From: Porticoccaceae bacterium
Lineage (GTDB): Bacteria; Pseudomonadota; Gammaproteobacteria; Pseudomonadales; Porticoccaceae
Assembly: GCA_023229065.1 (NCBI GenBank)
Contig: JALNZZ010000139.1
Location: 1-5,433, forward strand
Reading direction: 5' to 3'
DNA length: 5,433 nt
Position 1 is the stretch's first letter. Every line of letters begins with the position of its first letter. The notes beneath the pieces were generated by a model that was not told where the DNA came from, made no database searches, and worked only from the letters and a program-made list of their open reading frames with translations. Of the stretch, positions 1-5,165 are shown piece after piece. The translations under genes were made by a program, and so were the position numbers.

Positions 1-47
1 AACCTTAATTTGCCTATATTTGCTTGCAACCTCCGCATGGACAATCT

Positions 48-2300
48 ATGACCGATAATCTGGACCTCAGCCTGGAGGGCGTGGAGCGTCGCTCCCTCGC
101 CGAATTTACTGAAAAGGCGTATCTCAACTACTCCATGTACGTGATCATGGATCGCGCCCTGCCGCATATCGGCGACGGTCTCAAGCCGGTGCAGCGGCGC
201 ATCATCTATGCCATGAGCGAATTGGGTCTTAAAGCGAGCGCCAAGTATAAAAAGTCCGCCCGCACCGTTGGCGACGTGATCGGCAAGTTCCACCCTCACG
301 GTGACAGCGCTGCCTACGAGGCCATGGTGCTGATGGCGCAGCCCTTCAGCTACCGCTATCCACTAGTGGACGGGCAAGGTAACTGGGGCTCGCCGGATGA
401 CCCCAAATCTTTCGCTGCCATGCGCTATACTGAGTCGCGGCTTACGGCTTTCTCCGACCTGCTGCTCGGCGAGTTGGGGCAGGGCACGGTAGACTGGAAG
501 CCCAATTTTGATGGCACCCTCGACGAGCCGATGGTGCTGCCTGCCCAGGTGCCCCATGTGCTGCTCAATGGCACCACCGGTATCGCCGTGGGCATGGCGA
601 CAGATATTCCGCCACACAACCTGCGCGAGGTAGTGAGCGCCTGTATTCGTTTGCTGGACCAGCCCCAGGCGTCGGTGCGCGAGTTGTGTGAGCATATTCA
701 GGGGCCGGACTTCCCCACAGAGGCAGAAATTATCACCTCTCGGGAAGACATTATCAGTGCCTACGAAAATGGCCGTGGCAGCGTGCGCATGCGCGCTGTC
801 TGGAGCCGTGAAGATGGCGATATCGTTGTTACGGCGCTGCCCCATCAGGCATCGCCGGCCAAGATACTGGAACAGATTGCCGGCCAGATGCAGGCTAAAA
901 AGTTGCCCATGGTGGCGGATTTGCGGGACGAGTCGGACCATGAAAACCCCACTCGCCTGGTTATCATTCCGCGCTCCAACCGTGTCGATCTGGAGGCCCT
1001 GATGAGCCACTTGTTCGCCACTACGGATCTGGAGCGCAGTTACCGCATCAATCTCAACATCATCGGTGTAGATGGCCGCCCCGGCGTGAAATCTCTCGAC
1101 ACCATTCTGCGAGAGTGGAACAGTTTCCGTACTGCCACGGTGCGGCGGCGGTTGGAGCATCGCCTCGGCAAGGTATTGGCACGCTTGCATATCCTCGATG
1201 GCTTGCTGATTGCTTTTCTGAATATCGACGAGGTGATCGCGATCATTCGCCACGAGGATGAGCCGAAGGCAGAGTTGATGAAGCGCTTCGGTTTGACTGA
1301 TATCCAGGCTGAGGCCATTCTCGACCTCAAACTGCGCCACTTGGCGCGGCTGGAGGAAATGAGGATTCGCGGTGAACAGGATGAGCTGGCAAAGGAGCGC
1401 GACGCTCTGGAAAAAATTCTTGGTTCCGAGGCGCGACTCAAAACCCTGGTGAAAAAAGAGCTACTGGCCGCCGCCGAGCAGTTTGGCGATGAGCGACGCT
1501 CGCCCATTGTAAGTCGCGACGAGGCAGAAGCTTTCTCCGAAAAAGACCTGATTGCTGCTGAGCCGGTAACCATCGTGTTGTCAGACGCGGGCTGGATCCG
1601 CGCCGGCAAAGGGCACGACCTCGATCCGGCGAGTCTCAGTTACAAGTCCGGCGATGGTTTTCTCGCTGCGGTAAAGGGGCGCAGTAACCAGGATGTGGTT
1701 ATCCTTGACTCCAGTGGCCGCAGTTACAGTGTGCAGTCCCATACCCTGCCGTCTGCGCGCAGCCAGGGCGAGCCACTCACCGGCCGCTTGTCACCGCCAG
1801 CAGGTGCCTCGTTTATCGGCATGTTGATGGGGGATGACAAAACCCCGGTATTGATGGCGACCGATGCTGGCTATGGGTTCATTGCCCGCCTCGGCGATCT
1901 GCAGAGTCGCAACCGCGCTGGCAAGGCGGCCATCACCGTGCCCTCGGGCAGCAAGGTGATGGCGCCGCAGCCGATCGGCGATATTGATGGTGCCCTGGTG
2001 GTGGCGGTGAGTAACGAAGGCCGAATGCTGGCGTTTCCTGTTGCTGAACTGCCGGAACTGTCGAAAGGCAAGGGCAACAAGATTCTTAGTATTCCCGCCT
2101 CGCGGGTAGCCAGCCGCGAAGAGTTCATGTTGGGGCTGGCGGTGATTGCTCCGGGACAGCAGTTGCTGGTGCACTCTGGCAAGCGCTATCTGAATATGAG
2201 CCTCTCTGACCTGGAGCACTACCGAGGTGAGCGGGGCCGCCGGGGCAACAAGTTGCCCAGAGGATTCCAGAAAGTGGATCGTGTGGAGGTTGTTGGCTAG
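48..2300 (+). CDS. parC: DNA topoisomerase IV subunit A (ParC)
   Basis: Catalytic subunit of the type IIA topoisomerase that decatenates daughter chromosomes; it works as a ParC2-ParE2 tetramer in the cytoplasm. The 750-residue product has the usual ParC length (about 750). The N-terminal breakage-reunion domain is intact: HPHGDS at residues 82-87, the AAMRYTE active site with catalytic Tyr127 (codon 426-428), and the intercalating Ile179 in GTTGIAVGMATDIPPHN. A coiled-coil tower region (about 350-490) follows, then a beta-pinwheel C-terminal domain from about residue 500. That domain ends in a degenerate GyrA-box-like RGERGRRGNKLPRG (726-739), which is typical of ParC rather than GyrA. Ser87 and Glu91, the quinolone-resistance positions, are wild type. 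I chose ATG 48 because MTDNLDLSLEGVERRSLAEF matches the start of Pseudomonas-type ParC as I remember it; an in-frame TTG at 24 would add eight unlikely residues. The ribosome site is weak (GGA at 39-41). A possible -10 box TATATT lies at 15-20; its -35 would fall outside the window. Confidence 0.97.
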   Translation: MTDNLDLSLEGVERRSLAEFTEKAYLNYSMYVIMDRALPHIGDGLKPVQRRIIYAMSELGLKASAKYKKSARTVGDVIGKFHPHGDSAAYEAMVLMAQPFSYRYPLVDGQGNWGSPDDPKSFAAMRYTESRLTAFSDLLLGELGQGTVDWKPNFDGTLDEPMVLPAQVPHVLLNGTTGIAVGMATDIPPHNLREVVSACIRLLDQPQASVRELCEHIQGPDFPTEAEIITSREDIISAYENGRGSVRMRAVWSREDGDIVVTALPHQASPAKILEQIAGQMQAKKLPMVADLRDESDHENPTRLVIIPRSNRVDLEALMSHLFATTDLERSYRINLNIIGVDGRPGVKSLDTILREWNSFRTATVRRRLEHRLGKVLARLHILDGLLIAFLNIDEVIAIIRHEDEPKAELMKRFGLTDIQAEAILDLKLRHLARLEEMRIRGEQDELAKERDALEKILGSEARLKTLVKKELLAAAEQFGDERRSPIVSRDEAEAFSEKDLIAAEPVTIVLSDAGWIRAGKGHDLDPASLSYKSGDGFLAAVKGRSNQDVVILDSSGRSYSVQSHTLPSARSQGEPLTGRLSPPAGASFIGMLMGDDKTPVLMATDAGYGFIARLGDLQSRNRAGKAAITVPSGSKVMAPQPIGDIDGALVVAVSNEGRMLAFPVAELPELSKGKGNKILSIPASRVASREEFMLGLAVIAPGQQLLVHSGKRYLNMSLSDLEHYRGERGRRGNKLPRGFQKVDRVEVVG

Positions 2301-2384
2301 AGACAGATGACGGGCGCTGCGCAAGAGGCATTCCGGCACGGCGCCGACCGGTTTTCTTGGCGCTGTAAAGGCAGGCGACAGGTC

Positions 2385-2401
2385 TATAAAGCTGCTATAT
2401 G
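2385..2401 (+). promoter_or_regulatory. candidate -10 region(s) for the small membrane protein gene
   Basis: Two overlapping possibilities are visible. TATAAA at 2385-2390 matches five of six consensus bases and is preceded by C (CTATAAA), as sigma-S promoters often are. TATATG at 2396-2401 is preceded by TGC, an extended -10 form. No good -35 sits at 17 bp from either box; the nearest is TTGGCG at 2357-2362, 22 bp from TATAAA. A sigma-S promoter would suit this stress-associated family, but that is inference. Confidence 0.35.
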
Positions 2402-2420
2402 ATTGGTTACTCAAACCAAT
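2402..2420. repeat. perfect inverted repeat (7-bp arms, 5-nt loop) ahead of the small membrane protein gene
   Basis: ATTGGTT at 2402-2408 and AACCAAT at 2414-2420 are exact reverse complements separated by ACTCA. The repeat lies directly after the candidate -10 boxes and ends seven bases before the Shine-Dalgarno AAGGAG (2428-2433). It could be a repressor operator at the transcription start or a 5'-UTR hairpin. No T-run follows, so it is not a terminator for parC. Confidence 0.6.
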
Positions 2421-2440
2421 ATTGAACAAGGAGAATAACC

Positions 2441-2689
2441 ATGGGTATCCTGTCATGGATTCTGTTGGGCCTGATCGCTGGTGTACTCGCTAAATGGATC
2501 ATGCCGGGGCGCGACCCGGGCGGCATTATCGTGACTATTCTGATCGGTATTGCCGGTGCTTTTGTGGGCGGCTTTCTCGGTGGGCTCGTCGGATTTGGTG
2601 GGGTGTCAGACTTCAGCCTCGGCAGTGTTGTTACTGCTATTGTCGGTGCCCTGGTGCTGTTGTTCCTGTACCGGCTGGTGCGCAAGTAG
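2441..2689 (+). CDS. GlsB/YeaQ/YmgE family small membrane protein
   Basis: An 82-residue, very hydrophobic inner-membrane protein of the transglycosylase-associated / GlsB-YeaQ-YmgE family. The family is widespread, is often induced by general, acid or osmotic stress, and has no established biochemical activity. Three membrane segments are visible at about residues 3-20, 27-50 and 60-79. The family signature is present: GLIAGVLAKWIMPGRDPGG (10-28), followed by a glycine-rich second helix (GIAGAFVGGFLGGLVGFGG). The length is typical and the protein looks complete. The start is well supported by AAGGAG at 2428-2433, seven bases before ATG. The gene stands alone, 140 bp after parC and closed by its own terminator, so it is probably monocistronic. 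The inverted repeat at 2402-2420 is the most obvious candidate control element. Family assignment is confident; a stress role is inferred from the family only. Confidence 0.92.
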   Translation: MGILSWILLGLIAGVLAKWIMPGRDPGGIIVTILIGIAGAFVGGFLGGLVGFGGVSDFSLGSVVTAIVGALVLLFLYRLVRK

Positions 2690-2717
2690 AGTTTATCCAG
2701 AGTATCGGTTCATAACT

Positions 2718-2754
2718 CACCCCCGCGGCCAAGGCAGTGGGGGTGTCTTTTTTT
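2718..2754 (+). terminator. Rho-independent terminator after the small membrane protein gene
   Basis: CACCCCC (2718-2724) pairs perfectly with GGGGGTG (2739-2745) around a 14-nt loop. The stem is followed by TC and seven consecutive T residues (2748-2754). It starts 29 bases after the stop codon. The GC-rich stem plus T-run is a classic intrinsic terminator, and it isolates the upstream gene from the cupin gene. Confidence 0.88.
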
Positions 2755-2897
2755 GGGGTGCTTGTCAGCAAGGCGGAAATATGTGGGGCTGAGTGTTTGA
2801 TTTGGGTCAAGGCGAGCGGGGTGGAGGAGCATTAACGTCTTGATGCTTGTTTTCTTTATTTACATTTACCCAGCCTGACCCGCAACAGGCCCGAGGG

Positions 2898-2926
2898 TTC
2901 GCAGAAGCGCTTCCATCCTTTATGAT
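2898..2926 (+). promoter_or_regulatory. candidate sigma-70 promoter for the cupin gene
   Basis: TTCGCA (2898-2903, four of six -35 consensus bases) and TATGAT (2921-2926, five of six -10 bases) are separated by exactly 17 bp. Transcription would begin near 2933, giving a leader of about 40 nt before the ATG at 2972. The rest of the 282-bp gap (2690-2971) holds the upstream gene's terminator and no coding region that I can support. Confidence 0.5.
2904..2913. promoter_or_regulatory. 10-bp perfect palindrome GAAGCGCTTC between -35 and -10 (possible LacI-type operator)
   Basis: GAAGCGCTTC is a perfect palindrome that starts directly after the candidate -35 box and ends seven bases before the -10 box. 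Its AANCGNTT core with a central CG resembles operators bound by LacI/GalR-family regulators. A protein bound here would block RNA polymerase. No regulator gene is present in the window, so the factor is unknown. Confidence 0.4.
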
Positions 2927-2971
2927 GTCGCGCTCCAGCTTCTTTTTTTACCCTGTAGTGGAGAACGTACC

Positions 2972-3328
2972 ATGGACAAGACCGTGGATTGGCAAATTTT
3001 TCAGTTGCCGGAATTAATCAGCCGGGTTCGCAAAGGCACAGTGTCCCTTGATGAATTTCTGCGCACACCGTCGCTGAGCTGCGCCATTTACCACGTCCCC
3101 GCTGGCTCGAATGAAATGTCCAAGGCCCATGAAGAGGATGAGCTGTATGTGGTGCTGGAGGGCAAAGGACGCCTGCGGGTTGGCGACACGGTGCACGAGG
3201 TGTCACCCGGTACCATGATGTATGTTCACGCGGCTTGCGATCACTCTTACTTCGATGTGGAAGAGGACATCACGACTCTGGTCATGTTCGGAGCCGTGCC
3301 CAAGCGCGCTCACCTTTCCAGACGCTGA
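2972..3328 (+). CDS. small single-domain cupin protein
   Basis: A 118-residue protein that is essentially one cupin beta-barrel with a short N-terminal helix region (about 1-35). Cupin motif 1 is seen at about residues 50-71 (KAHEEDELYVVLEGKGRLRVG), with His53 and Glu57 as likely metal ligands. Motif 2 is at about 79-94 (PGTMMYVHAACDHSYF), with His91 as a likely third ligand. The usual first His of HxH is Lys51, and the PxG of motif 2 is replaced by His-Ala-Ala. This resembles the 'H-x-E-D-E-x-Y-x-V-x-x-G' cupin subgroup of uncharacterised small proteins. The HEEDELYVV form means metal binding is plausible but not certain. The start is supported by GGAG at 2960-2963, eight bases before ATG. 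The protein is probably cytoplasmic, since no signal peptide is seen. The gene is monocistronic, with its own candidate promoter and palindrome, and converges on the DnaT/P operon 65 bp downstream. The substrate cannot be told from the sequence. Confidence 0.88.
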   Translation: MDKTVDWQIFQLPELISRVRKGTVSLDEFLRTPSLSCAIYHVPAGSNEMSKAHEEDELYVVLEGKGRLRVGDTVHEVSPGTMMYVHAACDHSYFDVEEDITTLVMFGAVPKRAHLSRR

Positions 3329-3349
3329 GAAGCTATTCGAGAGCTGGGC

Positions 3350-3373
3350 CAGGCCGAGTAGTTAAACGGCCTG
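3350..3373. repeat. inverted repeat between convergent genes (7-bp arms, 10-nt loop)
   Basis: CAGGCCG (3350-3356) and CGGCCTG (3367-3373) are exact reverse complements in the 65-bp gap between the cupin stop and the P-like gene stop. It may act as a hairpin ending or attenuating transcription from either side. No T-run follows on either strand, so it is not a standard intrinsic terminator. Confidence 0.5.
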
Positions 3374-3390
3374 ACACGGCGGCGCTGTGT
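3374..3390. repeat. second short hairpin adjoining the convergent-gap repeat
   Basis: ACACGGC (3374-3380) can pair with GCTGTGT (3384-3390) around GGC, with one G-T wobble on the plus-strand RNA; on the minus-strand RNA the same position is an A-C mismatch. It directly abuts the preceding inverted repeat, so the whole convergent gap can fold into two consecutive hairpins. T-richness downstream is weak. Confidence 0.3.
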
Positions 3391-3393
3391 TCG

Positions 3394-4059
3394 TCACTTT
3401 GCAAATAATTCTTTAAGCCCGCGAAGCTTTTCACGAGCCTGATCGCGAGCGAGTGGAGCTCTGGTTCTATCCTCCAGCGCTGGCCCTCTATCTACTACCA
3501 GTTCCTCCCCGGCCAGCACCCGTTTGATCAGCTCGCGGTAGGCGGCGGCAAAAAGGGGGAAGGAGCGGCTTTCCGATAAGTGAGCCAGGTTGTGCCAGCC
3601 GACCTTTCTGCCCGCCAGGTAGACGGCAGGATGAGACCAGACCTGGGCATTTTTTGGGCTGGGGGCATTGGCGGCTTCGCGGTAGGCGGCCAGCACTGGC
3701 GGCAACCCCTCACTGACCAGGGAGTCCTCACAGGCGCTGAGCATACGGTGCAGCGTAGGCAGGTAATCTGAGCTCTCGATCACTTCGCGGGCGGCGCGCA
3801 AGATTTGCTGGTCACTGAAAGGGGCCAGCGCTTCCTTCCACAGGCGCTTGGCCTGGTTGAGCACGGCGACATCGCCAAACGCTGCGTGGTACTGATTGTG
3901 GTAATTGACCCGGAACAGGGTGAAGACCTGATTGATGGTATCGATCAGTGCCGGGTCTTGCTGGCGCCGCTCAACCAGCCCAGCTGCGGTCGGTGAGGTC
4001 GTCGACGAGGCTGCGATGTCGCGTACTGACTGTGCTACCAGATGCTTGGCGTCTTTCAT
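3394..4059 (-). CDS. phage lambda replication protein P-like protein (putative DnaB helicase loader)
   Basis: A 221-residue cytoplasmic protein resembling the lambda P family, whose founder binds DnaB and loads it at the replication origin. Visible parallels are a central helical block, INQVFTLFRVNYH through LKRLWKEAL-type helices to DYLPTLHRMLSACED (about 42-112). In lambda P the equivalent part runs from a VF-containing helix through RRQW to FLPSPGQFVAWCRE. A C-terminal block SHPAVYLAGRKVGW...FAAAYRELIKRVLAGEEL (142-187) matches lambda P's HYWLV...ADELVHMTARINRGE in pattern. There is no Walker A motif, so it is not a DnaC-type AAA+ loader. The comparison is from memory. ATG 4059 was chosen for its AAAGAGA just upstream; ATG 4071 (225 residues) is possible but has GAGG abutting it with no spacing. 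The start lies inside the dnaT-like gene, overlapping it by 89 bp, so translation is probably coupled. The first 30 or so residues look low-complexity, and the C-terminus is charged. Confidence 0.8.
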   Translation of the reverse strand: MKDAKHLVAQSVRDIAASSTTSPTAAGLVERRQQDPALIDTINQVFTLFRVNYHNQYHAAFGDVAVLNQAKRLWKEALAPFSDQQILRAAREVIESSDYLPTLHRMLSACEDSLVSEGLPPVLAAYREAANAPSPKNAQVWSHPAVYLAGRKVGWHNLAHLSESRSFPLFAAAYRELIKRVLAGEELVVDRGPALEDRTRAPLARDQAREKLRGLKELFAK

Positions 4060-5062
4060 GGTCTCTTTCATCCTCAGTGGCTTGGCGAGCCCACTGGCGT
4101 TTGACGTGTTGCAGGAATTTCGTGTTCCAGGAATTGGTGGCGTGGCCGTTCTCGCGCCAGAACAGCACAAAAGCGGGCAGCTCGCGGATAGCGAACTCGC
4201 GGGGGATATTGGCCAGGCTTAGCACTTCGTAGAGATCGTTGCTGGGTTGCCAGCCGCTGTCCAGCGGGCGCGGGTCGCTGTCGTGCTCCAGGGAGGCGGT
4301 AAAGCGCGCCCACTGGCGCTTCACATGGCGGACAAAGTCGGAGTTCCAGGTACTGCGACGCTCGCCGCGATCACTCCAATAGAGAATAAACTCTGGTACG
4401 GCATCTTCGATGAAATTGCGGTTGATGCCAGCTTGTTCCGCCAGTATGCGCACAGCGTCTGGCGACGGTTGCCAGTGCCTGTGCATGGCGGTTTCTCGGT
4501 CGCGCTGGGCGCTGCGAGCTTCTTCCTCACGCCACAGGCGCAGTACCTGTTTTAGAAACTTGGCGTTCCAGCTGTGGCGGGGCTCGCGGCGCTCGGTCCA
4601 GTAGGTGATGAACTCGGCGATCTGCTGCTCGACGAAATCCTGGGGAATGCCGTACTGACCCAGCTGGGCGACTACGTCGGGGGCAGGGACCCAGTCGGCG
4701 GTGAGTAGCCGGGTGGGAGTGCGCTCCGCCAACTTCGGCGTGTGGGTGACTGGCTGGCGATTGCCTTCATTGAAGGCAAAATGAAACTCGCTGTCGATAC
4801 CAAAGGGCAGGGAGCCGATGGACAGGACACCCTTGTCTCGCAGACTGTGGCTGATGCGGCGAATATCGTGACTGGGCCAGAATGGCAACAGGTCCTGTAG
4901 CTGCTGGCAGTCGATGCTGTACCAGGTCAGGCCCCCGCGCACTGTCCCTGCGCATAGCCCCCGGCAATCCGCCAGCAACTGGTATAGCAGTGCCTCCTCA
5001 AGACCGAGGGTGACGGCGAGTTGCGGTGACAGCAGTAGAGGGCGTTCGGTGAGGAGTGGCAT
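3971..5062 (-). CDS. DnaT-like protein with three tandem DnaT domains
   Basis: A 363-residue cytoplasmic protein. Residues 1-100 form an N-terminal module (LLLSPQLAVTLGLEEALLYQLL, WYSIDCQQLQDLLPFW, IRRISHSLRDKGVL) that reads like a winged-helix DNA-binding fold. Three repeats of about 54 residues follow, at 124-177, 197-251 and 271-324. Each begins W-x-P, has F-x-x-(F/Y)W in the middle and ends (S/T)WN-x-x-F-x-x-x-V-x-R-x-W. This is the pattern of the E. coli DnaT C-terminal domain (LDWQPDEDF...EFVAYW...QWQQKF), which binds single-stranded DNA and acts in PriA-dependent replication restart. E. coli DnaT (about 180 residues) has one such domain. The start ATG 5062 gives MPLLTERPLL, in line with related proteins; an in-frame ATG at 5146 lies within the radA promoter region and is unlikely. 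No clear ribosome site is seen upstream. The tail (325-363) is charged and probably disordered. The gene is first in an operon with the P-like gene and divergent from radA. A restart or loading role is inferred. Confidence 0.88.
   Translation of the reverse strand: MPLLTERPLLLSPQLAVTLGLEEALLYQLLADCRGLCAGTVRGGLTWYSIDCQQLQDLLPFWPSHDIRRISHSLRDKGVLSIGSLPFGIDSEFHFAFNEGNRQPVTHTPKLAERTPTRLLTADWVPAPDVVAQLGQYGIPQDFVEQQIAEFITYWTERREPRHSWNAKFLKQVLRLWREEEARSAQRDRETAMHRHWQPSPDAVRILAEQAGINRNFIEDAVPEFILYWSDRGERRSTWNSDFVRHVKRQWARFTASLEHDSDPRPLDSGWQPSNDLYEVLSLANIPREFAIRELPAFVLFWRENGHATNSWNTKFLQHVKRQWARQATEDERDHERRQASGSTVSTRHRSLVDDLTDRSWAG
4091..4252 (-). other. DnaT domain repeat 3 (residues 271-324)
   Basis: Third copy, beginning WQPSND and ending SWNTKFLQHVKRQW. 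The repeat period is 73-74 residues, so the linkers between domains are about 19 residues, charged and probably flexible. The P-like gene's candidate start codons lie just after this domain, inside the tail-coding region. Confidence 0.8.
4310..4474 (-). other. DnaT domain repeat 2 (residues 197-251)
   Basis: Second copy, beginning WQPSPD and ending TWNSDFVRHVKRQW. It has one extra residue relative to the other copies. By hand it shares about 24 of 54 positions with repeat 3, including an identical HVKRQWAR run, which suggests repeats 2 and 3 arose from the later duplication. Confidence 0.8.
4532..4693 (-). other. DnaT domain repeat 1 (residues 124-177)
   Basis: First copy, beginning WVPAPD and ending SWNAKFLKQVLRLW. 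Conserved positions are W124, P126, D129, the F151/W155 pair and the W165-N166 pair. It is the most divergent copy, having lost the KRQW ending shared by repeats 2 and 3; by hand it shares about 19 of 54 positions with repeat 3. Confidence 0.8.
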
Positions 5063-5101
5063 GGGTGATACTTTAGCAGATACAGACCTGACGGCGAATG
5101 C

Positions 5102-5136
5102 TTGACACCTGGCTCCTGTAAAGAAACCGTTATACT
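5102..5136 (+). promoter_or_regulatory. candidate radA promoter elements
   Basis: A perfect -35 hexamer TTGACA (5102-5107) and a good -10 box TATACT (5131-5136, five of six) precede radA. Their spacing is 23 bp rather than 16-18, so they may not work as one standard pair; TATACT might use a weak -35 (CCTGGC, 5108-5113) or an activator. Transcription from TATACT would start near 5143, about 23 nt before the radA start. Confidence 0.45.
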
Positions 5137-5165
5137 CCCCGCACATTAATTACCAGGAACACACC

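Noticed and set aside
24..47. TTG start giving an eight-residue longer ParC
   Set aside because: ATG 48 matches the family N-terminus and length, and TTG starts are rare.
363..1340. Minus-strand open frame of 325 codons inside parC
   Set aside because: It lies wholly antisense to a clear, full-length parC, its translation has no recognisable domain and is rich in His/Gln/Arg as expected from antisense of a GC-rich gene. It is a codon-bias shadow.
2333..2357. Possible parC terminator (CCGG/CGGC-type short stem followed by TTTTCTT)
   Set aside because: The best stem I can draw is four base pairs (CGGC 2334-2337 with GCCG 2343-2346) and is five bases away from the T-run, too weak to call; RNA 3'-end mapping would decide.
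1791..2456. Minus-strand open frame of 221 codons spanning the parC end and the following gap
   Set aside because: It is antisense to the ParC C-terminal domain and runs across the promoter and start of the next gene. It shows no domain and no ribosome site, so is not credible as a gene.
4072..4170. 33-residue N-terminal extension of the P-like protein from ATG 4170
   Set aside because: This stretch overlaps the third DnaT domain in another frame and its translation (Cys/Pro/Ser/Thr-rich) looks like a frame shadow; a start at 4059 or 4071 is far more natural.
3971..5062. Minus-strand pair as part of an active prophage
   Set aside because: P-like and DnaT-like parts recall phage replication modules, but the flanks are radA, a cupin, a GlsB-family gene and parC, with no integrase, repressor, structural genes or attachment repeats in view. 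A domesticated origin remains possible.
5063..5146. 28-residue N-terminal extension of the DnaT-like protein from ATG 5146
   Set aside because: It would run through the radA promoter boxes, reads as non-conserved sequence, and MPLLTERPLL at 5062 fits the expected family start.
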